Positions 48,067 to 59,523 of a DNA stretch of 64,000 bases are shown one piece after another. The notes beneath the pieces were generated by a model. It was not told the origin of the DNA, made no database searches, and saw only the letters and a list, made by a program, of their open reading frames with translations. The stretch comes from Conoideocrella luteorostrata. Lineage: Eukaryota; Ascomycota; Sordariomycetes; Hypocreales; Clavicipitaceae. Every line of letters starts with the position of its first letter. The stretch's first letter is position 1. The translations under genes were made by a program, and so were the position numbers. The stretch is taken from NCBI GenBank assembly GCA_032433595.1, contig JASWJB010000016.1, positions 62,001-126,000 on the forward strand, given 5' to 3'.

Positions 48067-48106
48067 TACAACAAGAGCAACAGCAGCAGCAACAACAATA
48101 ATAACA
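48067..48106. repeat. (CAA/CAG)n microsatellite
   Basis: ACAACAAGAGCAACAGCAGC continues into AACAACAATAATAAC. It is a non-coding trinucleotide run. Confidence 0.85.
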
Positions 48107-48359
48107 AGACGTAAATCCTACGTCTCTAAATTTAAAATTGTTCAACTTGTACAACTAGTAGTTCATCTATTTTCTCTCCACTACACCCACAGCTACGTAG
48201 CTAGCAAAAGTCAGAGGTCTCGAAGAAAGAGGCCCACCACCCACCTTACAAGCAGGGAAAAAAAAAGCAGGTTGAAAATCAAATTCAATCCCCGTATGTG
48301 CTAAAAACAGCAGGTAAGTAAGGAGTGAAGGACCAAGGGTACGTGAAGACGGTGTGGGC

Positions 48360-51027
48360 TTATTCTTCGATTTCTCCCTCCTCGCTACCACTTCTGACAA
48401 ATTCCTTGGACGAAGAGACTGGGGGAGTCTTTTGACGGGCCTGGGCTGCTTCACGCGGAGGTGATCGGTCGCGAGATCGGTCTCTCTTAAGTCTCTGCAA
48501 AAGGTACGTTAGAAACGATGATTGTGTCCGTAATTGGTTGGAATGAGTTCAGTATTTACCTTGGAGTCTCTCGAATCTCTTCGAGACATGCCGTCTTCGT
48601 CATCTGGTCGTCGGCGTCGTGAACCTGATGGTCGCTCATCTCCATAGGGAAGCTCCTCATACGAACCTCGATCAATTCGGCGGCGGTAGAGCCGCTCACG
48701 TTCATCTTCCCGATCCCTACGCTCGCGATCGTAATTACCATCGTCGTCTCGTCGTGAGCGCGGGGGCCCGCGATCTCGCTCCCTTTCGCGGTCTCGCACC
48801 GAGTCACGGTCCCGATCACGTTCACGTTCGCGGTCGCGATCACGGTCACGGTCCCTGTCGCGCTCGCGCTCCCTTTCACGCCGTGGTGGCGGAGACAGTC
48901 GACTACTGCGGTCGCTGGACAAAAGATTTTCTGCCATAGTGGACTTGCGATGATTTCGTTCCCTTTCGGCAATGGCTTTGCGCCGGTCGGCTTCGTACGG
49001 ATCCTGTTCGGGGCTGCGACTGCGCCTAGCAGGACGTCCACTACGTTGAGATTTCTCACCTCTAGATAAGTCTCTTTCGCGGCGAGAAATGTCACGCTCG
49101 CTAGAGAGGCGGCCTCCTCGCCTATGGCCACGCTCGGCCTCATCCTCTTCCTTTTCTCGAAGCCGCCTCACGTGTTTATCAAAGGCGCCTCGGCGGAGGT
49201 CTTCAGAACTGACTGCCTGGAATTCTTCTGATTTCAGTAGACGAGGTCGTACCTTTTCATAGGTGTCACCCAACAAAATAGGGGGTTCGACACGTTTCAG
49301 ATGCGCTCGAAGATCCTCAACGGCGCGCCGTTGTTGGCGATCGGATTGCCTGTCATCGTCTCGCTTGGCAGCCCGCTTTTCACGAAGCTTAGCAGAGAGA
49401 GAGAGAAAGAGTTAGTTAGCTTGGCCTCTGCAATGGTGCGCCGAATCTACTCTACGAAGCTTTTACTTACCCTTTCAAAAATCAGTTGAAGAATATCATT
49501 GTCAATGTTAGCAGTGCGTCGATCATCCTTCATAAGAGTCAGAAATTCTTGGAGATCGCTCGTTGGTGTGAGCTCAAACCGTTTGTCCTTTGCAGCGTTG
49601 ATCCGTTAGCCAACCAATACAGCTTCAGTGGTATATGAATATGGCACTCACCTCGAGAACATCTAGAACGTCGTTTCTCGGGCCCCGCAGGGAACGTTCT
49701 TCCTCTTCCACTACATCCCAGAAAAGTTCTTGCGGTGTAGAGCCATCATGGCCCAACATATTCGTATATCGCTCGTCATTCTCAATCAGTGGCTGAATAC
49801 CACTCCACTTAACACCTGGTTTAATCTTGCCGTCTCGCCGGAGCTCGGATAAGAGTGACTTGAATCCGTCCCGAGCCTTCCGCTCTCGGCGATACTTCAT
49901 TTTTTTGTCATGCTGCTTTTGCTCATTCAGAGAACGTTCAAGTCCCTTGATATGATCCTGAAAGGTGATCAAGGTGTCGTACTTGGTGAGAGCTTGGTAG
50001 GTCTCATCATCCTGAAAAGCTGAAGATATAATGTCTTGGGCTTCACTCCATCGTGTGTACGCCTTGATACTCAGCCTGGGCAGAAGATCCTTGAGTGCAT
50101 CCAGTGCATTGTGGCGCGACTTGATTGCATGCTCCTTATGGGCTTTCTTTAGACCAACAATGTACTCCTCGAAAAGCTGCCGACGCTCTGCTTCATTGTT
50201 CGTGGACCGGAAGAAAGTCTCGCCCTCAATCATCGGCCGAGCAGTCTTCCAGCGCGTATAGTGAACAATCTCAGGATGTCGCTTGAGCATAGTTCCAAAG
50301 TCGGCCCGAAGCTTAGTCAAACGTTCCTCGGCGCGCTCCTTGTCCTGTACGATCATGTCTTGGCAGTACTGCTTGAAAGCATCGCGCCTGTCCTTTGGGT
50401 CTCGGATGGATCGGTACTGGGGGTCCATGATAGTCGCTTGCATAGCTTGCTCCCAAGTCCAATCAGGCTGTACGCCGACGCGCTTGAGCAGTTTCAAAAA
50501 GGCGGCTTCAGCCTCCTCGGGGGAAGCAAATTCCGGTTCCTCGTTGGCGGGGACGAATGCCATAGTCTTGGCTTCGTTTCCATAGCCTCCATGGCGGGAA
50601 TCGTAACCCGAGTCGCGAGCTTCTCGATGATGTTCTCGATGATGTTCATAGGAGCCATGTGGTTGGCCGCCGTTCTGAGAATACGCTGGCCGGTCACTGC
50701 CACTTCCGAGAGCCCTTCTATAGACATCTGGCATCTCCCAGGAGCTCTGCTTCGTCTCCGTGTTGTACCAATACTTTCGGCCACCCTCTGCAGTGTATTC
50801 CTTCCACGGCTGGCTCAACAACGCGCGCTGGCGGGACAAGTTAGCACGGGTGGTGGGAATGAAGCTAATAGAACACAATATGCTCAGCTTACCTCTGCGC
50901 CTGACATGAGATCCTCAGGCTTTGTCCACTGTGTTGTCTTCGTAGCACTGTTGTAGTAGTAGGCCCGGCCATCAGGAGTGTGATGCTCCTGCCAGGCCGA
51001 GGCACCTGGACCTCCGTATCCGTTCAT
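48360..51027 (-). CDS. prp40: Pre-mRNA-processing factor PRP40
   Basis: Five exons, complement(48360..48494, 48560..49387, 49471..49587, 49652..50827, 50893..51027), encode 796 aa (yeast 583). Prp40 is a U1 snRNP protein that helps bridge the 5' splice site and branch-point factors. Two WW domains lie at about 10-40 (WQEHHTPDGRAYYYN, TQWTKP) and 50-80 (WKEYTAEGGRKYWYN, SSWEMP). A series of FF domains follows (about 150-480; for example AFLKLLKRVGVQPDWTWEQA and GFKSLLSELRRDGKIKPGVK). The C-terminal 250 residues are an RE/RD/RS-rich tail that yeast Prp40 lacks but which is common in other fungi and animals. All introns are phase 0, 64-83 nt. It is divergent from TRS65 across 430 bp. Confidence 0.95.
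48720..48890 (-). repeat. Low-complexity repeat coding RD/RE dipeptides in PRP40
   Basis: CGATCG/CGGTCA-type hexanucleotides encode an Arg-Asp/Arg-Glu run in the C-terminal tail of PRP40. It is like the repeat in CHD1, 10 kb away on the same strand. Confidence 0.8.
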
Positions 51028-51457
51028 CGCGAAGTCGGTCGCCAGCGCAGTGAGCCTCTGGATTCGGGATAACAGTGTAGAACTCACGCGACTGCCGTAA
51101 AGATAGCTTCAGCCGGGCTGCGGCGGACGTAGGTCTGATGAATGGTGTTGACAGGACCAACGGATGGCTGAGCAAATGGAAGAGAAAAAAAAAGGCGAGG
51201 CGATGGCAGCGGTGGTTTGGCAATGGCAAGTTTCTAAGCCACGAGCCAATGAGGAGAGAGCTGTATGCGCCTAAAGCGGGGCCGCGTTGTGCACCCGCCG
51301 TATCATAGCTGTCGCATGAGTATCAGGAGCTTCCTCACGGACCCTTTAATGGAATCAAACGCTTAATTATGACATTGACGAAACCACCAAATACAAAATG
51401 AATTACAAGTAACGATCAACTTGTACCTTCTTGCCCTTTCTTCCTTCTTTTCAGACC
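51028..51457. promoter_or_regulatory. Divergent promoter region PRP40 / TRS65
   Basis: This 430-bp gap contains both promoters. No specific site is assigned, and the TACGGAGTA motif is absent. Confidence 0.4.
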
Positions 51458-53382
51458 ATGGCAGGCGCAGACCAGAATCATGAGGACGTCAACCTCGCCA
51501 ACGACCCAAGTTATGACTTCATTGAGCAGTCATACTTGACGTATGCAGTGCCAGCCAGGACAAGCATCGACCTAGACGGAGCTTTCAAAGATGCGGAAGC
51601 CGGACAATCCATATTAGATTCAATAGAGCAACGAGAATCGCTCTTCTTCGGTAAACTTGCTCTCTGCTCTAAGCCCTGCCCTGCCCTGCCCTACCCGAAT
51701 CCATCATCCTGCAATACTCACTTTTATAATATCCCATGCGCACCCATCACTAACCCCCGGATGAATATGTAGACGAAACCGTCGAGGTGCTTCTCATTCT
51801 AAAGATGCCCTGGCTCGAAGAAAATGCTCTTCAGGCACAGATAAGTAGACTAGTCATTTCTTTGGAGGGACAAATTGTCAACGGCAGCTCCGCAGACAGA
51901 GATTCCAATCCCGTCGCCGAGACCATCTTCAAAGGCCGCGTTGAAGACGTTGCTGACCCTTTCATCATTGTGGACCAAGAGGAAAGCGACTCGGAAGACG
52001 GGTCGCTTCAAAATGTGTACGCGATATGGAAGATGCCAGTGTTCTTGGGCCGGCCCCGAATGCGACTCCAGCATCCAAACCTAGTGTTTTCCGCCTCTGC
52101 CAGCCTCAAACCCCAAGCTATGGGAGAAATTAGCACCCGTGGCACAGGATACCTCCAGAGCGGCATGCCCTCGAGTTTTAACCTCCTGGAGTCATTTACT
52201 TCAGACCCGGCCCTGCACGGCATCAAGCCACGGTTATCTGCGCTCCGTGTATCAAGAGTCGCCCCTGTCAGCAGACAACAAGATCTGGTGGCACATCTTC
52301 GAGCACTGCCGCAGCTCCGAATCCCCATATACCCCGTGATTCATTCGAGGATACGCTTCTCCCGCCCGCAGCAGACGGCCTTGTCAAAGGGAGCGCTGAT
52401 TGCCATGCTGGAGGTTGATTTTACACCACATGTGGAGTGCGAAGTTCTCCTTGACGAGATCAAGCTCTCTGCCAACGACAGTACCGTGGAGAGTCTCAAT
52501 GATACTGACGGCCAGATGAAGTTGCCCATGAGCTGCGTATCCCACGACCACATCACATTCCTGTATCACATCAGGCCCATGCACGATGGGAAATCTTCCA
52601 AAAATTCTTCCGGCACTCTCAACATTTCCATCACTGCTACCGCTCAAGTCGTCCCCGATGTCTGCACACCGCGCCTCTCCATGAGCTGGAGCACTGCACT
52701 GGACTTCACCACCCCCGTGAACCCCAGCTTCAACAACGTCGCAGAAACAACAGGCATACAGAGGGCTCACAAGCCGTCCCAGCTTTCCATCGGTAGCAAT
52801 ACCGCCATAACTCCACTCAAATCGCCATCCGTCCTTCGACCCGATGCCCTCCCCGGCCTGGAATCTTCCACAACACGCACCGAAGCAGCTGTCCCCGATC
52901 TTGGCATCACTATGTCCTTCACAGGACCTTCTGTACCTGTCCACCCCGGAGACGTGTTTTCTTGGACTGTGTATGTCGTCAACCGCTCATCTGAGAAAAC
53001 AACTCGCCCGCCGCGTAAACTGGCCCTCGTTGCTGTTCCCAAGCGTCGTCGTAACGATACTAGGCCAGCTCGGCCACCATCAACGGCCTCTAGGCGTCGC
53101 GGTGAAAAGGAACTGGCTGATGCGGTAGTCGACGTAAATGTTCTTCATGCTCTACAAAAGAACTCTGCATCTGATGCCACAGAGGTGGTCTGCCTCAGTG
53201 CTGACACAAGAGTTGGCCCTCTAACACCTGGGGCTTGTCACGTTGTTGAGCTGCAATTTCTAGCGCTACGAGAAGGTATCGTTGGCGTGGAGGCAGTTCG
53301 AATAGTTGATCTCGGCTCACAGGAACACGTGGACATACGCGACTTGCCCACAACCATAGTGGTACCAGCAGCTGCGGCGTAG
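51458..53382 (+). CDS. trs65: TRAPPII subunit Trs65
   Basis: Two exons, 51458..51650 and 51773..53382, encode 600 aa (yeast 560). The 122-nt intron splits an Asp codon (ESLFF-D-ETVEVLLIL). Trs65 is a fungus-specific subunit of TRAPPII, the exchange factor for Ypt31/32 at the trans-Golgi, and binds the Arf-GEF Gea2 in yeast. The N-terminus (NDPSYDFIEQSYLTYAVPAR) and LIYSLEGQ-like VISLEGQIVN, the central beta-rich region (TPHVECEVLLDEIKLS) and the C-terminal Ig-like segment (FTGPSVPVHPGDVFSWTVYV, VGPLTPGACHVVELQFLALR) fit the Trs65 family. The call rests on overall family resemblance, not on a catalytic motif. Confidence 0.88.
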
Positions 53383-53636
53383 ACTACATAAATAGAGAGA
53401 TGGGAATTATACAACAATACTCATAATGCCTATGTAGGGTTTTTTTTTGGCTTCTTATTGTATTGCAGTATCGGCTTAATAGCCAAGGGCTTCTCACGTA
53501 CCCAAAAAGAAATAACTCCCCCGAATGCAATGCTACTTCTTAATCCATTCCTCCAGGTAAATACCTGATAGTCCCAACCGTGTCTGCATGGTCATAAAAC
53601 GCCATAAATACAATAAAATGCTGTTAAATAAGTTCA

Positions 53637-56600
53637 TCAAATGTCATCAAAGTCATCATCCCATCCCAGCTTCTCATAAATCGACGCTTGCTTCGCCCGA
53701 ACAGGCTCATATATCGGCACCGGACTTTTAATCAAGTCCAGCCTCGATACACTTCGTTTGACTGGCGTTTCCATGATTTCCCGAGTTCGATGGATTGGAG
53801 GTTGAGAGCTCGCTGAAGCAGTGATTGTGCTCTGGGGCTGAGAAAAGTCCTCAATCAATGCTGTCTTTCTGTGATTCAACGGCGACGGTGGCAGGATCTT
53901 GGGCTCATCATGCGCCACTCGTCTAATAAAACTGGGCTGCGTGGATGGCCTGATTGGTGTCCCTCCAACATAGTCCACGGCCGGCGACACACTATCCGCC
54001 AAAGCGTCTCGATGGCTATGTCTGTGACCTGTGGATGGAACCAAATGTCCCAAACTTGACAGCGGAACCAACTCCTCGGTGCTGTCTAGAGGAATATCCA
54101 CACTTGACTCTGGCTTTACCGCCAAAACATCCTTGAAGCGGTTATTCGCTGGTGTGGCCTTGACCTGGACCGAAGAAGCAAGTGAACTTCTGGGCACCTT
54201 TCTTGTTTCTGTTTCTCGCGTTAGTCCGCTTTTTCTTGGAGGAAAATACACATCGATGGGGCTATTTACTCTTCGCCGACAGGCTTGTTGTTACGCGGCG
54301 TAGGTCTGATTCTGCCATGGCTTTGCCAACGACCTCACGATTCGGTTTTCTCAGTGCTGAAATAGCATCCTTCAGCTCCGCCTCCACGAGGGCCTTCTTA
54401 CTTGCCTTCGTGTCTCCAGCGTTGGTCATACTGTTACTACGTGATAGTGATGACTGCCTTGCTCGGCCAAAGAGCAGGTCTCCCTTTGGCATATCTTTCA
54501 GCGACAAGGGCTCACTGCCTTCCCTCTTCACGCTGGACAAGGAAGTCGACGTGGCAGATCGCATCAGGGCGATAGCATTGCTAGGCCCTCTAGAGATACT
54601 GCGGCGATGCATTTGCTCCGTTGACAAGGCGCGTTGCAGCGTCCTCCTGGCGTTTGGCGCCGCTGGTCGCCTTGTTGCGGCGCCAGGCCTTTGCTCAAGC
54701 TTGCCAGACGATCTTCTCAGAGATTGAGACTTGACCGGGGACACAATAACGGGACCACCGAGTTTTCGATTGATAACATCGCATAACGCGGGTAAACGCG
54801 CAGAGAAGCTAATTCATGGTAAGCAGGTATCCGGCAGCGGAACGTGTGGGTATACTTACAATGGGACAATAACGTCGACACAGAAGTCTTTCAATGGCTC
54901 AGAAGAGGCCTTTTGCTGGATCTGGCCATTTGCTAAGACCTGAGTGGCTTGGGAGTCGCCCATCATAAGTTGTTCATCAGAGGCAGTGGACTGCCAAATA
55001 GTAAGACGATCGGCATGCACATCTACCAACACCGGCAAGTTATGCTTGTTGCGCTTTTTAGGCGGGGGCACCATGTTTGGCTCTTGCAACTGAGATTCTG
55101 CTCCTGGTAATGATGGCAGCTTCGCGTCGCCACCGTTGCCCCCGCCACTGAGAGGTTCCAAGGCAAGAATCTCGAGAATCAAGATCATTTGCAGCTGCGT
55201 TTCTCTAGTGCGAAGCATAGAAACGTGCGAGTTGATTTGCGATGCTGAGATGCACATACTTTCTCCAATGGGGTCAGGCTTATTGGCATTCCACCACTTG
55301 CGAACGCTCTCATCCTCCAGGGGATAGAGCGAATCCTTCCCCAGCTTCATCTTTCTTGGTTTACGTTTCTTCTTGCCACCTTCATCCGAGGTATCAACAC
55401 ACGTTTTCATTTTGCCTATGACATCAGGAATAGTAGAACGATACTTCTTGTCAATCTGCACCGTTGTGAGGATCAGACGCTTCAAAAAGTCTACTAGGTC
55501 TTCCATTTCCAAGTTAGACTCGAGATCCAGATGGAATGATGATCGCGCTCGAGACAGAGGTCCCTTTGCAAAATACGCCAGGGAGCCCTAGTGAAGTAGG
55601 TCAGTTCATGTCCATGCTCTTCCAAGCAGTAAAGTCGTTGGGTGGGGGGTGGGAGAGCGGCATACCATAGATCTGTATAGAGCCTCAAAATATTGGGACC
55701 GAATGGCGTCGAATATCATCTCTGCCGTTTGCTGAGAAGAATCCGGTGGCTTATCTTCAGTGACATCAGTTATTGGAGCAGTTTCAGGTTGCGATTTGCT
55801 GTCAATCGTTGAAAATTCGTCCATTTTTATCTCCGGCGATGGCAGCTGTGATGCCAGAGAATCCATGTTTGGGCCATCGCTAGATTTGTTGTCTTCCTCA
55901 ACCTCTGACACGGGCTGTGACTTTGGCTTCTTCCTGACAAGATTCTGAATGGCCTCTATAGCTGCCCTCTTATTCTTTTGCTCCTTGCGCTGTTGGTGCG
56001 ACGTCGATGCCGCGGTGACGTCCTGCTCGTGTAGTGCTGGCTTCTGGGATGCGAGACGGTCGTGAGATAGCGCTGTAGCGTGTTTTGCCAAGTCTCCCAA
56101 GTCGACCCAAGAACCCAGCTTGCACATGACGTATAGCCCATTTGCCTGTCGCTCGAGGGCATATATCGTTCCTTTAGAGTCGTTCCTGGCAATGACAACA
56201 GCAGGCGCGGATCCAAGTCGAGATTCGAGATCCAATATCTTGACATACGATTCCACGAAACGAGTCTGGGGAAATCCAATGTCTGGCGGGGACAAGTCAA
56301 AGCTAGCAAGAGGCAGATGTTCTCTGGGCAGAAGCATCAGAGGAAGCAGAGCGCGAGGTTGCACATGGAGATTGGGGGGGTGCGGCTATTCGTCTCGGTT
56401 AGCTGGGATCGATGCTTGGTATACGGAGCGCGGAGTCCTAGAATATTTATCCCCATACCTTGACTACAATGGATGGCTTCAGTAAATGATCCATGGCCAC
56501 CGCATCTGCTCGCTTCGAGATACGTCCATCTGGAGAGAGGCTGGCACCTCGACGATTCAAACTGCCATCAGAACTTGGCGTCAAGATCCTAGATCGTTGA

Positions 56601-56638
56601 CGCGACGCGTCTGCGCTGAGTGCAGCGGACGAGGACAT
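53637..56638 (-). CDS. sld3: DNA replication initiation factor SLD3
   Basis: Five exons, complement(53637..54208, 54270..54808, 54860..55587, 55666..56385, 56459..56638), encode 912 aa (yeast 668). Sld3 (animal Treslin) brings Cdc45 to MCM at licensed origins and, once phosphorylated by CDK, binds Dpb11. The conserved Sld3 domain lies at about 290-565: VDFLKRLILTTVQIDKKYR, then KMKLGKDSLYPLEDESVRKW and ILILEILALEPL, ending at RLPALCDVINRKLGGPVIVS. Two full CDK sites follow: Ser566 (SPVK) and Thr870 (TPVK). The C-terminus ends in an acidic YEKLGWDDDFDDI. Introns 2-4 were placed by frame; all have GT/AG ends. The name is inferred from the domain, since Sld3 is poorly conserved outside it. Confidence 0.85.
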
Positions 56639-59523
56639 GGACAAGCTTGTAAACTCATTCGGCACACAGCATGATAATATAAAAGAAGTCTATACAGTAG
56701 GAAGCCTAGAAAAGACCTATATTCTATGAATCAAGGATATGGAGGTAAGGCTGTGTGGCTGTTAAGAATAACAAGCAGTGCGCCGCTGTGTTATGGCATT
56801 CCCGGGCCTGGTGGGCCAATGTCGACCGCGCAGCAGCGCGTCTGGTTGACTTACTTACTAGCTACGCCGTAACAATGGCCTATGACGTCGGGTCGGCCCT
56901 TGAAGACAAGTGGGTGCCTTGGTGGGGCTATCATTGTTCCTGTGCTGTTACCCAGTGCCAGTACCGTCCAAGCGGTTGACAGATTAATAGAGCCATAGCC
57001 CGGATCAATCGCCGCATAGAATGCATGTCCCTGTCACGATATTTATCTTGGGGGAAAACATATAGTATCGATCTAAAAGTTTAGGTCGATTTAAATCGGA
57101 CAGTGAATGAGATATCCGTGGCTGATTGAATTACAAAGGTTGTTGTGCTGATTCTGGGCGTGATGGCTGGTGCCGCCAAAGCTGGTGTCAAGATGCGACT
57201 TGGAGAGCTGCAAATGAAGCCAGTCTCATCCCGATCTCTCATACTTGCGCCGTAGAAGTGCATCGGAACAAGAATGGAGGCCACTGAGAACTCCATCGCG
57301 TACAGTTCCGTCCCTTTAGTCGGCCTCTGGGCTCCTAGTCATTTCTCGTGAAAATTCTGCCCGTTGCAAGTTGGTCTTTTTTAACAGAGCTAGCTGGTGT
57401 ACGGCAAAGTCTCTCATCGGTGATAATCACAGAGGCTTACTTGCCATATAGAAAAACAATTGGCAGGTTGTAAGCTGTCATGCGAACCATGTAGGATGAA
57501 GATCTAGTCACGAGCTTCACGGTCACAGCTTCAAGCAAACACCCAGCGGCTGAACGTATGCTGATACTCTCCTATCGGGCTCCTATTTCACAAGGCATTA
57601 ACATGCCGCAACTTCTGCCTCCAACAGCTTCAACAGCCTTTTCGGATTGGTGTACTAATCGCCAATTTTGGCATGCCGGTAGCCGCCAAAAGACTTGACG
57701 TCAGCTGTCCATGGACGAAAATAAGCCTAGCTACATCTCATAGTGTGCATTTACCTCTCGTAATGACGACCGTGAAATGCCTGGCGACGATTCAGACCAG
57801 ACCTTCACCTTGCCGTGATGACTTGGACGGCATGGGATACGCCACATGAGCATCAACCAAGTAGTATGTGCTTCTATTGGATCACTGTTGCAATAAAGTA
57901 TGAAGAGTTTATTTCGGCTTTTACCAAAAAGTTGTATTGATATTTTTCGTTCAAGTTGACTTTCAAAATACCCGTGACATGACACAAAGGGTGCATAACC
58001 TGGTAAACTAGCAACGACGGTCGTTTGTCCTTGGTCGAGATAGACAATGAACGCGCCAAACAGAATGTTTAATCACACAAGAATCGTAACGACAATCCAC
58101 ATTTACTAAGCGGACAAAGAAAAGGTCCAAACAAACAGATAAATGACCACTGGGAACCGTAATTGATCATGGGGGCGGCCAACTCCCGATCCCATCCCTC
58201 AAATCCCGTTTGCACCAGCACTCTGGCTAGCCCCTTCTTCTCTCAACTCTCAATTTTTCTGAAACAGATGTCATCCTTGTCTTATCTACTTGCGGAAATT
58301 TTGGCTCGGAAGTCGGGCAAATGCATGTCATAAGTCACGACAAGGATTGTGTTTGTCTGTGCTGGGATGGATGCATATGCGGACGTTTCGGGGGGAGTTT
58401 GCGATTATTACAATGCGGCATATAGTCTTGGCAGAGAAAACGGTGCAACAACAAGGGACTGCAAAATAAGGGTCCGAGTTGACTCGTTTGCTTGACTTGG
58501 TTACATGCATTGAACGGAATGGGGTCTTTGAGCTGTAACTTTGTTTGGGCAACTGGGCGTGCTGTATTAAGCGCATTGGCGCATGGCCCATTACGGAAGT
58601 ACAGAGTAGTAATCGAGCTGTGTGCAAGGATGCAAATGCACAATTTATTTTCGTCCCAACAGTGCGGTGGTTAGTTGGGGTTCAGATCCAGGCGACACGA
58701 TGCGGTGTTACGTTTAAGAGCGTACAGTGAGGCGACGGAGGTTTGCTTGTCCTGCTAGAGCAAAAAGGCTGTGGGCACGGCACAACATTCATAGAGTTGG
58801 GGTTTAATTTCATTTGTTTTGTCGGCTGCATGGACGTGACACAGCCGGATTGGGAAGAAGGAAGGGGGTGTGTGTGCGTGTGTGATAACTCTTTTAACAA
58901 GCGTGATGTTGGTTGCTGTTGGCGTATGGTATTAGCTGTATTGTGCTCCGCACACCACGGGGAGCTAAATTCACGTTACAACCACAATCACATTTGATCT
59001 TAGTTCTGTTTGGGCTGTTGAGTTTCCAGTGGATTTGCCACTGTGTTCCGAAATTGATATTGGCTGATGCTGGCTCTAAAATAAGGACTACCTTCCAGGC
59101 CTCCGTGCGAATATTCGACTTACTAGAAGGCTACAAAGCCCCAATAGTTGTAAGCTAGATGCTTTCGCCCATGGGTATTTTTGCCTTCTCCCATTAATAT
59201 ACCTGAGCGCCAATCATTTACATCAAAAATGTATAAACCAAGAAAAATCAAATCATGCCCTCCCATGTTATATAGTAATCTTTTACATGCGCCGCTCTGC
59301 GCAAAACAGAAATGAAATAACTGAACCGCTGTAACGTTATCCGAGCTTCATTGTATGTAGATACGATCAACACAGTTATCCAAACTGCGGCTTCGTTTCA
59401 TCTGTTCGATGTCGCTCACGATGGATCTGGACAGAGGCTCCTGTCCCCCTCCCCCCTTCCCCCAACCCCCTAAAGCACCGAAACAAAACTTAGGAATAAG
59501 GGTTGTCACGTTTCATGTTGTGC
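56639..59523. other. 2.9-kb intergenic region, no recognisable gene
   Basis: It lies between the SLD3 start and the 3' end of the homeobox gene. A segment at 56978-56992 (GACAGATTAATAGAG) matches one arm of the hairpin at 10114-10177 at 14 of 15 bases. ACGCG (reverse) lies at 56837-56841, about 200 bp upstream of SLD3. C-runs lie at about 59440-59470. Open frames are short. Confidence 0.5.

Larger units (their letters stand above)
47410..48359. other. Intergenic region between convergent genes
   Basis: It holds the RLI1 and PRP40 3' flanks with two microsatellites (listed separately). A frame at 47300-47575 overlapping the RLI1 3' end is out of phase with it and is a shadow. Confidence 0.5.
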
